Assembly: GCF_041260155.1 (NCBI RefSeq)
Contig: NC_091940.1
Span: 32,295,841-32,359,840 of the forward strand
DNA: 64,000 nucleotides
Origin: Ptychodera flava
Lineage: Eukaryota > Hemichordata > Enteropneusta > Ptychoderidae
Direction: 5' to 3'
Shown here: piece by piece, positions 38,415 to 49,044 of the stretch
Numbering within the stretch: position 1 is the first letter of the stretch
Layout of the letters: the number at the start of each line of letters is the position of its first letter
The notes under the pieces: model-generated
The model's database searches: none
Seen by the model: the letters and a program-made list of their open reading frames with translations, nothing else
Told to the model about the DNA's origin: nothing
Translations under genes and position numbers: made by a program

Positions 38415-39767
38415 ATGGACTTAGAAATATATGTAACGCCGACAGATAAATTTACTTTCCATCCACGGGATGTGTTCAAAGATAACGTAATCACTCATCG
38501 ATCAGCGAAAGAAAGTAATGTCTGGCTGGGCAGCCCGCATATGAAATATTGGGACCAGCAACTGAATTTCGCTGTATGGTGTAGCACTACTGGTTGTGGT
38601 ATATCATTCGCCCATCTCTTCGGTTCCGAAGGGAAATTTCCTCCGCAAATACGATCATTCTGCCGTTTCCATGTATACTTTACAATACGTCGGATCCTTC
38701 ACGAAATGGGCGTTGCACTTCCAGACGATACCCCCACCTTCAAAGCGGGCGACAATCCGTACAATCTCGTCCAATATGAACTTCTCTGTACAGAATTTGG
38801 AAATATAAGTCCAACGAAGTCCGACTTTCGTTATCGAAAAGGTCAAAATAAAGGTCTTGGTTATGGTTATGAATATTACACTAATCGTGGGCCCGTTCGA
38901 CAGCCTGCCGCTGTATACAACGGTCATGACTTTTTCCTCTCCGCCGACGGAGGCGTTTTCTATACACATACAATTTTTGGAAAGAAAAAACATGTACTGC
39001 CCGACAAAGACCGACCGCACTACTATTTCTTCCGAAATGATGGATCGGAGGGACAATATAATAGTTTCATTCCTCTGACAGGAGACTCGGGACTAACAAA
39101 GGCTGGCCTAGCCCGCCTCAACGAAAGTCTTGAAGCCTACGTATATTGCATACTCGGCGCACAAGCAAATATTCGCAGTACCATTGTGGGCGATACTGGC
39201 AGCGCAGAGCAAGTAAGAAAAGAATTTGGCGTTCTCCTCGAAGATGAAATTCGTAATACCGACAAAGTAATCAGTTATAGGCGATATCAAGACACAATAA
39301 TGAATACTGGTGTCAAACTTGATATGGCAGTCTCACCCAATTTACTTCTCTTGCCGTCTGAGATGGTCATTCTTTCGGGCCCGGCAATCTCGGGTTATAA
39401 TAATGAATTGCAATACGCAACAGAATCTATGTCCTTCGGGGTGAATGGTGATATAAACACGGAAGTTCGAGAAAGTGCTGTACACGAGATGGAGGGGGGG
39501 GATCCCGTGAAGTGGCAGGACGAGCCCGGAGAGTCACCTCACAATGACACGACTCGGGGGCCTCCCCTCCCCTCCCCGGAACGGGCAGCATCTGCAGACC
39601 CTATTCACGAATATGGTAAATTGGTTGTTATCTTTAGCAATATTCATTACTATTGTAGGTACTGGAATAAAGTCACTAACTATATAGTTCATTCAGATGC
39701 TGTTGATGTGACTGGGTTTCATCTAACTCGAACCAGTAACTTAAAAGAACTAGAAGAGATTCATTAA
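38415..39767 (+). CDS. Maverick candidate structural protein (450 aa)
   Basis: Start placed at MDLEIYVTPTDKF (38415); an in-frame ATG at 38370 exists but adds no family-like sequence. Conserved-looking blocks are SNVWLGSPHMKYWDQQLNF and AVWCSTTGCGIS, and later GLTKAGLARLNESLEAYVYC with LGAQANIRSTI. This is one of the regularly recurring Maverick ORFs and is probably a virion or assembly protein, but I cannot assign a capsid role. It precedes the ATPase by 25 bases on the same strand. The last 40 residues are odd: they include a fragment (VTNYIVHSDAVDVTG) related to the protein at 36135-36754. Confidence 0.6.
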   Translation: MDLEIYVTPTDKFTFHPRDVFKDNVITHRSAKESNVWLGSPHMKYWDQQLNFAVWCSTTGCGISFAHLFGSEGKFPPQIRSFCRFHVYFTIRRILHEMGVALPDDTPTFKAGDNPYNLVQYELLCTEFGNISPTKSDFRYRKGQNKGLGYGYEYYTNRGPVRQPAAVYNGHDFFLSADGGVFYTHTIFGKKKHVLPDKDRPHYYFFRNDGSEGQYNSFIPLTGDSGLTKAGLARLNESLEAYVYCILGAQANIRSTIVGDTGSAEQVRKEFGVLLEDEIRNTDKVISYRRYQDTIMNTGVKLDMAVSPNLLLLPSEMVILSGPAISGYNNELQYATESMSFGVNGDINTEVRESAVHEMEGGDPVKWQDEPGESPHNDTTRGPPLPSPERAASADPIHEYGKLVVIFSNIHYYCRYWNKVTNYIVHSDAVDVTGFHLTRTSNLKELEEIH

Positions 39768-39792
39768 TTTACAGTATATAGATCCAGAGGAA

Positions 39793-40398
39793 ATGTCAAT
39801 ATACGTAACCCCACCATTCAACATGATTATAACTGGACCGACATATTCTGGCAAAACAGAATTTATGTTGGACCTCCTCACCGGTCCGTACTTAAGGAAA
39901 TTCGAATATGTGATATTCATTTGCCCAACATTCATGAATAATAAAGCGTATAATAGAAGATTCATTTTCACCGATGATAATGTGTTTATATTTCCAGTCG
40001 GACTCGATGCAGTGGATGATACATTAACCTACGTGCATAAAGAATGGGCCGGCACGAACACTTTAATAATCCTCGACGACTGCGCCTCGTCCAAAGATAT
40101 GAAGAAGCGCAGTAACGTTTTAGTCCAACTTGGTTTCAGCGCAAGGCACGACGGATTATCTGTCTGGGTTCTGACTCAACAATATACTAGTATTAGTAAA
40201 CCATTCAGGGAAAACATACAGATGTTAGTACTATTTTACACACCGAACAAGATAGACAACAAAACTATTATAAAAGAATATGGAATGGAGGTGTCAGAAC
40301 GGGAAGCCGTGGGCCTAATCAAGCAATTGAAAAGTAGGCCATTCAGTAAACTAGTATTTCGTTTACGGAATCCGTACGACATAAAATTATTCGTATAA
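39793..40398 (+). CDS. Maverick DNA-packaging ATPase (A32/FtsK-HerA type)
   Basis: 201 residues, intact. Walker A is IITGPTYSGKT (K21), Walker B is LIILDDC (D95/D96), and a sensor-like VWVLTQQ ends near Q130. Size and motif spacing are those of the small viral packaging ATPases of the FtsK/HerA superfamily, which pump the genome into capsids. It sits between the 450-aa structural ORF and the integrase, with gaps of 25 and 10 bases, so the three could form a transcription cluster. All key residues are present, so purifying selection may have been recent. Confidence 0.9.
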   Translation: MSIYVTPPFNMIITGPTYSGKTEFMLDLLTGPYLRKFEYVIFICPTFMNNKAYNRRFIFTDDNVFIFPVGLDAVDDTLTYVHKEWAGTNTLIILDDCASSKDMKKRSNVLVQLGFSARHDGLSVWVLTQQYTSISKPFRENIQMLVLFYTPNKIDNKTIIKEYGMEVSEREAVGLIKQLKSRPFSKLVFRLRNPYDIKLFV

Positions 40399-40408
40399 TA
40401 TAGCAATT

Positions 40409-41532
40409 ATGGAAGCTGAAGCCGAAGGCTCCGCTGAAGGCACTCTTAGAGAATTATATTACAACCCGAAAACTGGTTTTGGAGGTGTACAAAAATTGTA
40501 TGACGCAGCACGGGCCAGCGGACTCCACGTCACTAAGAAAGAGGTGAAGGACTGGTTAAAAACTCAGCTAACTTATAATCTACATAAACCGGTACCTCGT
40601 TCTCATGCTACGGGCGGCCGACGCGTTTTTGTAACATCGATAGACTCACAGTGGCAAGCAGACCTTGTGGAATTCCCTGCAGCATTCGCAAAAGAGAATC
40701 ATAACATTCGATACATGCTAACAGTAATCGATGTACTCAGTAAATATGCCTGGGCTAGGCCAATACAGTCAAAAACGGCTGATGATACGTTACAGGCACT
40801 ACAAGATGTGATTAAGAAATCTGGGAGAAGACCCGACAAACTTCAGACAGATGAGGGGCGGGAATTTACTAATCGAAAAATGCAGGGGTGGTTGGAGGAG
40901 GTGGGAATTCACTGGTTTCACACCTACAGTGACAAAAAAGCTAGCGTCGTTGAACGTTTTAATCGGACCCTCAAGACGATGATGTGGAAATACTTTACAT
41001 ACAGACAGACACGTGAATGGCTTTCTATTCTACCCCACCTTCTCGAGAATTACAATAACACCGTTCACGGAAGTATCAAAATGAAACCCAGGGACGTAAC
41101 AGAGGAGAACGATTGGCAGGCATTTTATACACTATTCGGTCCTGAGTTGGCAGCCGGGGAGCCAACCCTGAATTCAAGCCGGGAGAACGTGTCCGAATTA
41201 CAAAATACAAGACCACTTTTAAGAAAGGATATTTGCCAAATTGGACAGAGGAGATTTTCGTGGTTTCAAAAGTTGTGTACGCAGCTGGCTTGGGAACTCC
41301 ACCAGTTTACAAAATAAAAGATCTGAATGGAGAGGAAATACTCGGCACTTTCTATTCCGATGAACTTCAGAGCGCACCTTCAGAACGTGGTGCTGACGAG
41401 CTGTACAGAGTAGAACGAATTTTGAAGACGAAAAAAATTAGAGGAAAGAAATATTATCTGATAAAATGGAAAGGTTATCCAGAAAGTTTCAATAGTTGGG
41501 AGCCAGAGGAAAATGTTATTAGAACTTCGTAA
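40409..41532 (+). CDS. Maverick retroviral-type DDE integrase with chromodomain, one frame break
   Basis: The integrase core is open from 40409 (MEAEAEGSAEG). The catalytic triad is D85 in SQWQADLVEF, D148 in QTDEGREF and E182 in VVERFNRTL. It inserts the element and makes the 6-bp duplication. The frame is lost near 41150-41180: the following linker and C-terminal half lie in the next frame and end in a chromodomain at about 41400-41526 (YRVERILKTKK, then YLIKWKGYPESFNSWEP). Chromodomains target integrases to modified histones. The linker to 41317 in the first frame is out-of-frame translation. Confidence 0.88.
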
Positions 41533-41597
41533 GTTCCTGTCCATGGTACTTGTCAAGTACTACGTAAGTTCCTGTCCATGGTACTTGTCAAGTACTA
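41528..41597. repeat. Two 35-bp direct repeats with inverted core between convergent genes
   Basis: Two perfect tandem copies of a 35-bp unit containing GTACTTGTCAAGTAC, which can fold on itself. Further partial copies (TACGTAAGTA) follow to about 41620. It lies exactly between the stop of the integrase and the convergent exonuclease gene. A transcription-end or recombination role is possible, by inference. Confidence 0.8.
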
Positions 41598-41679
41598 CGT
41601 AAGTACTAACGTAAGTATTTACGAAAGTTATTCAATAAGTACCATGGAAAAAGTCTTAATTTCTTGAAAGCCGAAAGTG

Positions 41680-42788
41680 TCAGTTTACCACCCCACTTCC
41701 ACCCCCCACCTGGCAAGTATTTATCATGTACTGTCGTAAGTAATGTTCACTTACTGCATCTTTTTCGGCCGTATGTGGATGAGGTGGTACCCCCTCAGTT
41801 CCTGAACATATTAAGTTTGCAAGATCTTCAAAACGACTTCTCATGTTACCACAGTCCGTTCTTTCGAGTCCCCCTTGTTCAGCTTTATCGATAAGTTCTG
41901 GTTGAAGTATAATGTACACAACTGACATAAGCCATAGACAAGTAACTTCAAAGTCCCCCCTTTTCATAATGTCAAGTGCTCGTAGGTCAAACGAAGCATT
42001 ATAAGCACACACAGATTCACAAGCGTTAAGAAGTTTGTGTAGGTTCTTTAGTGAGACTCGAGGTTGTTCTAGTTGTTCTTGACCAGGTGGGAAGTACGCT
42101 TTTTCAAGTTCCTCCTCCTTGAAACCGTCTATTAAAAATCCCTGGCTGCCGCCGCTCCATGCAATTCCAAAGTCAAAAGCTCGTGGATATTCTACTGGTC
42201 CGACTGTCTCGGTATCAATTGTTGGATTAAGTATATTCTTGAGAACGAGGGGGGTAAGAGCGTTCCGAATTACCAAACATGGAAGTCTGTAGTCGTGGCA
42301 AATTTCTAAGAAAGTCTGTTTGAACTTATTGTGAATCTCTTCTAGTTCTTCTAAGGCGGCTATTTCGTACGACCTGGCTCGAGTCAACACATTCCGCCTG
42401 CAATAATCCCAAGGCATATCTTTGAATATGATAATGAAACTGGGTAAATGGTCAAATGCTCTAGAAACAATCTTTTTTTCTTCCGTTGCCACGCCCCGGA
42501 TTCGAGAAAAGTCAGATGTTGAATTATGGAAGAGTCACAAATAATGTATTGTTCTGAAGGGAGGGAAACCTCCCTCCTCCTCCCAGCCTGACATTGTAAA
42601 CTAAGCGTATGTTCTATAAACTGGTTCTGAAAATCGGCAATCGAAACGTGGGTGACACGCCCATTATAAAAGTCGGCAATGTTGCTGGAAAAACTAGTGT
42701 CAAATTCTGGTACGTGATACGGATCCAAATTTACTGCATCGTAACTCTTACCACTTCCAGTTGGTCCATTTATGAATATGTATGACAT
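41680..42788 (-). CDS. P-loop nucleoside-kinase-like domain followed by DEDDh exonuclease, joined across an A7 run
   Basis: The upstream frame (42788-42384) starts MSYIFINGPTGSGKSYDAV with a Walker A motif. The downstream frame (open from about 42492 to 41680) continues with a deoxynucleoside-kinase-like segment (FKDMPWDYCRRNVLTR ARSYE region). It then has a DEDDh 3'-5' exonuclease: DTE in NPTIDTETVG, YNASFD, and HTAEKDA with the last His and Asp. The two frames differ by -1 at a run of seven A at about 42475-42483, so this is either a frame-shifting site or a simple indel. Known roles would be nucleotide salvage and DNA trimming or proofreading. Divergent from the ORF at 42856, with 67 bp between. 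Confidence 0.6.
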
Positions 42789-42855
42789 TTTAGGATACTA
42801 TATCATAGAAAAAATTTTTTTAAATTATTTTTATTAAGATATATACGATAATACA

Positions 42856-43608
42856 ATGACAATCCTTTCTATTTCAACTGCAATAAAAATACTTGAAACC
42901 GGAGAAGAGAATATTCAAATCAGTGACGAAGGGAAACTCATATTTGGTGAATCATTGGTAGATCCTATTATATATGTAGACAGTGAGCTAGAAGTGGTTT
43001 TCAACATCGGACCTAAATATGGATCCAACGATCCTGCTACATGCGATGAAATGTGTGTTCGTTGGCAACCGAGTCTTCAAAAGTTTACTGATTTAATAAT
43101 ATTCCGTACCCTAGGTGAAAGTTTCAATGCAAGCACTGCTAAAAGTTATGCTGCAAGCCTGGCCGCTCACTCCAAGAATACTACCGGATTTTACAATCCA
43201 TCTAAAGTGTATCAGAAGCGAGGGAGCGAGGGGCCTCAGCCAGTGGCGTATTTTAAATTTCAGTTTAAAAGAGGGAGAGGGAGAAATCACGATTTCGCTA
43301 CATGTATTGATATGGTTCAAGAAATTGACTGCGGTTTTAAAACAGTGAGCCCATTGCCAGTCCGAGAAAATACTGCTATTGTACCTCGTAATATCAGGAA
43401 AGGTAGTAAGATAGAATTCTTAGCATTTAAACCGCGCTTAAGTAAGAGTGCTCTTTCTTTCACTGTTGAGAGATTAATATTTTGTGCTGCGCCTAATAAA
43501 CCAGAAATTCAAGATGCGGAAGAACTAGTCGACTTAGAAAGATTAGGCGAGATATATAAACAAATAAATGCTGCCAAAAATATTATAGTGGATTTTGATG
43601 ACCTATAA
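42856..43608 (+). CDS. Maverick beta-rich protein (250 aa), candidate minor virion protein
   Basis: Intact ORF starting MTILSISTAIKILETGEENI. The protein is rich in predicted strands, with a central segment GFYNPSKVYQKRGSEG and a basic KFQFKRGRGRNHDF. It ends in an acidic helix (QDAEELVDLERLGEI). Length suits a single jelly-roll protein, but no family motif is recognised, so this is a guess. It sits between the kinase/exonuclease and polymerase genes. Confidence 0.45.
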   Translation: MTILSISTAIKILETGEENIQISDEGKLIFGESLVDPIIYVDSELEVVFNIGPKYGSNDPATCDEMCVRWQPSLQKFTDLIIFRTLGESFNASTAKSYAASLAAHSKNTTGFYNPSKVYQKRGSEGPQPVAYFKFQFKRGRGRNHDFATCIDMVQEIDCGFKTVSPLPVRENTAIVPRNIRKGSKIEFLAFKPRLSKSALSFTVERLIFCAAPNKPEIQDAEELVDLERLGEIYKQINAAKNIIVDFDDL

Positions 43609-43668
43609 TAGAATAATTATTTTTTCATTTTAAAAATTTTTAGGATAGTATATATCATAAAGATTATT

Positions 43669-46600
43669 ATGGCCCGTCGATTACATACAGCATTCAAGGG
43701 AGCAGTTTTACGAAAAGAATTTCCTGAGTCAAGCGAGTCAAGGATATCGGGGAGCTGGTGGATATTGAAGGTATGGTCAAAGAACGGAACGAAAGATGTA
43801 CTCTGTTTATACCGAAATGGAAGTCAAATTATCGGATCCGAAAACTGGTAATACACAAAATCGTATCATTGCCTGTTAAATTAAAAGATACATACACAAA
43901 AGATGTAAGAGGGGCGGATGTGGGGCAACAATTAATAGATCGCTACGATCGTATGCTTGATACAATTGAAAATGTTGAGGGTTCTGGTCTCGTTCTCGAG
44001 GAGATACTTAATTTTGAAGTAATTCTAGTAGAAGTTTTACTCGGGGCTGGCCCGGGGGCTGGGATTCAACTTCCCGGATGGTTAAAAAATAAGCATTGTG
44101 TTAGCGATCTTATTCTACGGTGGGGTTGAGAACTGTTTTCAATACGCCATCGTAGCAAGTTTAAAGTTGACCGACCCCGAGTTTCGTGAAAAGAAATGTG
44201 GTCAGGTAAGGAGAAAATGGAATACGTACGCCCCATTTATGGCTGACTACTGTTGGGAGGGAATACCCACGCCCACGCCCGCCGATATGACTGTATTCAG
44301 GCGCTTCGAGCAGCAAAATCCAGGGGTCAAACTTCAAGTATTTCAGATCTACGAGAATGATCCCGATCCGTCCGGCATAAATGTGTTATATAGTAGCTGT
44401 AGCGGAGCCGAAGGCGGAGCCCGTTCCGAAGGTGATAGGAATCAAATAGCAAATATCTTACTGATAGTTGGCGAAGCCCGAAGGTGCCACTTCATACCAA
44501 TTACTGCGTTAAATCGCCTTCGTAATTCTCGTACTAATCGAAAGAATGAGCGCAGAAGGAAGTGTATTTGCCTGGTTTGTAAAAGAGGTTTTAAGTCAAC
44601 AGAAGAATTAGAAAACATCAGGTATACTGTGGAACAGACACGCCCAGCCAGTTTTTCCTAAGGAAGTGTGTCAATTTGAAGGACATCGGAAGAAGGTTCC
44701 TCCCCCTACGTCGTCTATGCAGATACTGAGGCAATTATTGAGAAGGGGACCGGCCGGCACATTCCAATTTGTCTTTCGTATGTTATGGTGGAACGGGGGT
44801 GGGGGACCTTCGGAACGAGGCCCGGGCCGACCCACTGTTTATGGTAAAAGAACATTCACAGGTCTCTCCTGTGTTACAGACTTTCTAAAGGATATGAAAG
44901 AACGGGCCGAGTATTATTCGAAATCGTATTATTGGAAAATAATACCGATGAGGGATCCTTCTAATTACCGGCGCGACGGATGTGATCCAGTCTGTATTGC
45001 ATGTGGAGAGCCGGCAGGATACCGAGTAGTGAAGGAGGAGGCGACCTTCTATTGCGAAGGATGCCGGCCGTCGAGAACCATTCCTATCTACTTTCACAAC
45101 CTCAAGGGATACGATGGTTCTTTTATTTGAAAGAATTACATGAAATCGTTACCGAAGGAGATGATGGGGGTTCCGGACCAGAGCCTAAAATTATAGCTAA
45201 GACGAGCAATGGAGGAATTATGGGTCTCTCGAAAACATTTATTTTTCACGCCTCAATTGTTGTTGCCGGAGGGAAGAGGGAGATAAAGAGACGTTTCTTT
45301 TCTATAAAGTTTATGGACAGTGCTCAGCTGATGATGGGGTCATTGCGAAGTTGGCAAAAACTGTGCCGGAGGATGGGTGGACGGCGGCCCCACTTTCGTA
45401 CCCGGACATTCAAGGGCGAAAGGTTTCTTCCCCTACGAATATTTAGACTCGGTTGACAGACTGGGAGAGGGTGAGCTCCCGGAGAGAGGGGAATTTTATA
45501 GCGAATTGACGGAAGAGGGGATTTCAGAGTCTGATTACGAACATGCATTAAGAGTATGGGACGAAGTTGGATGTAAAACGATTCGTGATTATATGGAATT
45601 CTATTGTGAGACTGACGTTCTACTTCTTGCAAATATATTTGAAAATTTTCGTGACACATGTTTAGAAGCATATAAGTTAGATCCAGCCCACTATATGTCA
45701 GCGCCCGGCTTGACATGGGATGCTATGTTACTTTACACAGGTAATAAATTTGGGCTCATTCAAGATGCTGAGCAGATGAATTTCGTACAGAGGGGGATTC
45801 GAGGCGGTATCAGCCAGTGTAATATTCATTATTTACAGACAAATCATCCTGCTTACGGGAATTACGATCCAGAGAAGCCGGTGACCGAAATAAAATATCT
45901 CGATGCAAACAATCTCTACGGCTGGGCAATGAGTCAGGCAATGCCTACGGGCGGACTTCATTGGATGACGATGGAAGAGTGGGAGGAATGGGAAGGCGGA
46001 GCCGGCGGAGCGGGGGGCGGAGCCGGAGCGTGGGGACCTGGCGCCACCTTTCCACCAAGTTTTCTAGAAGTAGACTTAGAATACCCAGCCGAATTACATG
46101 AAGAACACAGCGATTTGCCATTAGCACCGCATCACTATGAATTTCCGAGGCAGGGCGGTCGACTGATTACAAGTGTGATGGATAGAGAGAGATACGTCTT
46201 CACTACAAGTTGCTGGAATTCTATCTTCGGATGGGAATGCGACTGAAAAAGATTTATCGGGTGCTTGCTTTCGATGAAGCTCCATGTCTCGCGAAATATA
46301 TTGACTTTAACACTAAAATGAGGGCAAAGGGGAGGACAGATTTCGAAAAGAATTTCTATAAGCTGATGAATAATGCAATGTTCGGTAAGACAATAGAAGA
46401 TGTTCGAAAGTACAGAGACTTTAAATTTGTTTCGGACTGGAACGGCACGGATAGTGGACGTAAAAAGATTCAGAAGTATAATCCAAAGATGAAACATATA
46501 ACTTTCATAACTTCCGAAGAGGATGGCGATTCCTGCGACAGTGCCCTACTGGAACTGAAAACGGATGAGCATAGATATGTAAAACCAGTTTTCATCGGCG

Positions 46601-47223
46601 CCGCAGTACTGGAACTTTCTAAGCTGCTTATGTATGAGACGCATTACAATTACTTTCGGGCCCAGTTCCCTGGAATACGATTAGCCTACATGGATACTGA
46701 CAGTTTTGTTTACAGTGTACCGATACCGGACCCGGACGTAACTTTCAATGATATAGTCCGAGAAGATGTGGAAAAGAATGGTGAGAAGTCTATATATGAT
46801 ACTAGTGGGATGAGTGGGCCATGGTGGCCCCCAACTTTCCGAAGATTAATAAAAAAGTGATAGGTAAATTTAAAGATGAGTTGAATGGTGAACCTATTCT
46901 TGATTTTGTCGGCATACGCTCGAAAGTGTATGCTTTTCGAACTCCCTTTCCGAGACGAAAAAAATAAAGGGGTGAAAGATGTTTGTGTTAGAAAACATTT
47001 GAACTTTGAAGATTATAAAGATCTGTTTGAAACTGGGAAGAAGCCGGAGCCGGCACAGTTTGTACAGTTTGTACGGAAAAAGGCTGGAGAAATCCGTAGT
47101 GAAAAGCGCAGTAAAATCATGATGGCGCCAAATGATATCAAACGTGTGCAGCTATACAATCCAGACACGGGCGAATGGCTGGCAGAAACATGGCCGATAG
47201 GACGGACGACGGGTCATGGTTAA
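43669..47223 (+). pseudogene. Protein-primed family B DNA polymerase (Maverick), at least six frame breaks
   Basis: The replicative polymerase of the element, spread over shifted frames at about 43669-43851, 43758-44129, 44098-44661, 44666-45130, 45130-45376, 45377-46246, 46210-46860 and 46885-47223. Motifs: exonuclease II region YFHNLKGYDGSF; exonuclease III region YCETDVLLL; the polymerase insert area HYMSAPGLTWDAMLL; motif A YLDANNLYGWAMSQ; motif B KNFYKLMNNAMFGKT; motif C AYMDTDSFVY. Catalytic residues remain, but no frame covers the protein. A Gly/Ala-rich insert lies at 45985-46045. Breaks are described only; the gene is non-functional as it stands. Confidence 0.88.
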
Positions 47224-48470
47224 TATTGTAAAGACATTAATCTACTATTTTCAATAGAGACTAGGGCATCACTGATAACAAAAATGTGGGCAAATATATT
47301 ATCATTGTGAGCGTCATCGCCACCCCACGCGGTATCTTTCTTCAGGAACTCAAGTTGAATTCCGTCCTTTGTGTTCATTACTTTTAAACCATTTCCATGA
47401 AACTCAATATCTTTAAAACTACGCAGATCGATAAACAGACAGAATTTATTCTTCAAATAATCGGCCTCATCTATATCAATTTCACACCAATCTTTATCTT
47501 CAGCAAATACCGTCGCACCTCTCGCCAAAATTGTCTTGGTATCATCTTCTGAGCGTACACTTTATGCCTTCGATTGATACAGACACAGATTCAATGGATG
47601 GGTTAAAGAAAAGTTCACTGTTCAGTTCTGCCTGATTCTGATTTTTAGTGAAGAGTATTGCGATACCTCTAATGCTACGTCGTGGTACATTTATATTTTC
47701 ATTGATAACTGTGTCCGATTCTTTGAATGGGATTGTTCTAAATAATGTATATGCTCGTAAAGGTAACTTTTTCCACCGTTGTAATAACCAGCAGTTGACC
47801 TCGCGAGATCGAGGTCAGAAATTGTCTCGTATTCCATTTGAATGTTTTTTAATTTATAATTGGTTGTAACAACCTGATTACTGACAAGTAATTGGGGGGC
47901 GGGTGCCAACGTAATTTCCCATTCAATATGACTCCCTAACGCTTTTGGATATGCAACTCCATGACCTGTTATTAGGGGTGAGTGAGACGAATAGCATATT
48001 TTGTTTTATATGTGTCGAAAAGTAACTTATCGCCCACGACGTTTTGATCTGCATCGGTCGAACCGCTTCTTAATTTTCTTAGATTTTCGTTCTGAATTCC
48101 GTACAGTGTCATGTTAGTTCTCTCCTTTTATGTTTGAAGAGATCGCGATAACATTCAATAAGGTTATATTTATTCAAATCGAAAAGTGTCTGACCCTCAA
48201 ATGTGAGTTTCATACGCTCCACCAAATTTTTTGCAACATTTTGTACTACTCGGTTATATTCATCTCCCATTACTTCGAGATCAAAACCAGGTCGAAAGTA
48301 TCTGGAACTAAGAGTACTCCGCTTTCTAACTTCGGACATCGTATGATAAGTGTCTGGCCTGGATCTGCCTCACTTGGATTATGAGCAATCACATGATGAG
48401 TTCTTTCTGACTTCGTTCCATTCGGTATTCGGTTGGTGAAAGTCGGTGATAATGTTCTATCGTACCCCAT
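47220..48470 (-). pseudogene. Candidate Maverick major capsid protein, several frame breaks
   Basis: Pieces in different frames read in order on the - strand: 48470 (MGYDRTLSPTF...), 48339-48109 (FDLEVMGDEYNRVVQNVA, LIECYRDLF), about 48110-47910, 47909-47691 (NYKLKNIQMEYETISDLDL), about 47690-47540 and 47528-47220 (FIDLRSFKDIEFHGNG, IFVISDALVSIEN). Total reach is about 417 codons. The block order and strand-rich character fit the widespread Maverick double jelly-roll capsid protein, from memory of the family. At least three frame changes separate the pieces. It meets the polymerase tail to tail. Confidence 0.5.
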
Positions 48471-48560
48471 TTTTCGTGTAATGTATATAGTAGAAGAAAA
48501 AAAAGAAAATAATCACATCTTACATTTCACTTCGTGTATATAATAACTTAGAAGAAAAAA

Positions 48561-48911
48561 TCACATCTTTACGTAAATATTTCCGTCTGCCTGAAAGATA
48601 AATCGATTGCCTGTGTCGCGAATCAATCGAAGGACCCAATATTCTTGGAGATGATGAGCCTCTTGGTCATCCTCAGTATCCTGGAATACAGCTATGAATT
48701 CTAGTCGCTTAAAGAAGTTAGTCTTCTGACATTCCTTCACGAAAGCTAAAATGTTATGATATAGATTATCATCTTTGAGTCGGACACCTGGATTTGCTCG
48801 AAGTATATGTCGATTTACCCGCCGGAGTTTGCACCATTCCAATTCGACAGAGAAACCAAACAGGTCTTTATTTTTGGAAAGAAACTTTGCAATATTCTTT
48901 TCACCAAACAT
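48561..48911 (-). CDS. Maverick protein of unknown function (116 aa)
   Basis: Starts MFGEKNIAKFLSKNKDLFGF. Mixed alpha/beta sequence with a basic middle (CKLRRVNRHILRANPG), a central FFKRLEFIAVFQDTEDD and a strand-rich end (RFIFQADGNIYVK). No membrane segment. I recognise no family. Same strand as the candidate capsid gene, 90 bp upstream of it. Confidence 0.45.
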   Translation of the reverse strand: MFGEKNIAKFLSKNKDLFGFSVELEWCKLRRVNRHILRANPGVRLKDDNLYHNILAFVKECQKTNFFKRLEFIAVFQDTEDDQEAHHLQEYWVLRLIRDTGNRFIFQADGNIYVKM

Positions 48912-49044
48912 GTTGATGCCGTATTAATACATAATTTTATTTATAATGACTAATGTTAATCCAGTTAAAAATATCTATAGCTGTTCTCCAACAAATCCGA
49001 CAACCGATCCTGCTGTTTTTATAGAAAACTGACAAGGGAGCCGA

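Noticed and set aside
42470..42490. A7 run as a proven programmed frameshift site
   Set aside because: The heptamer is not a canonical slippery sequence in the upstream frame, and other genes of this element have plain indels. I keep it only as a possibility.
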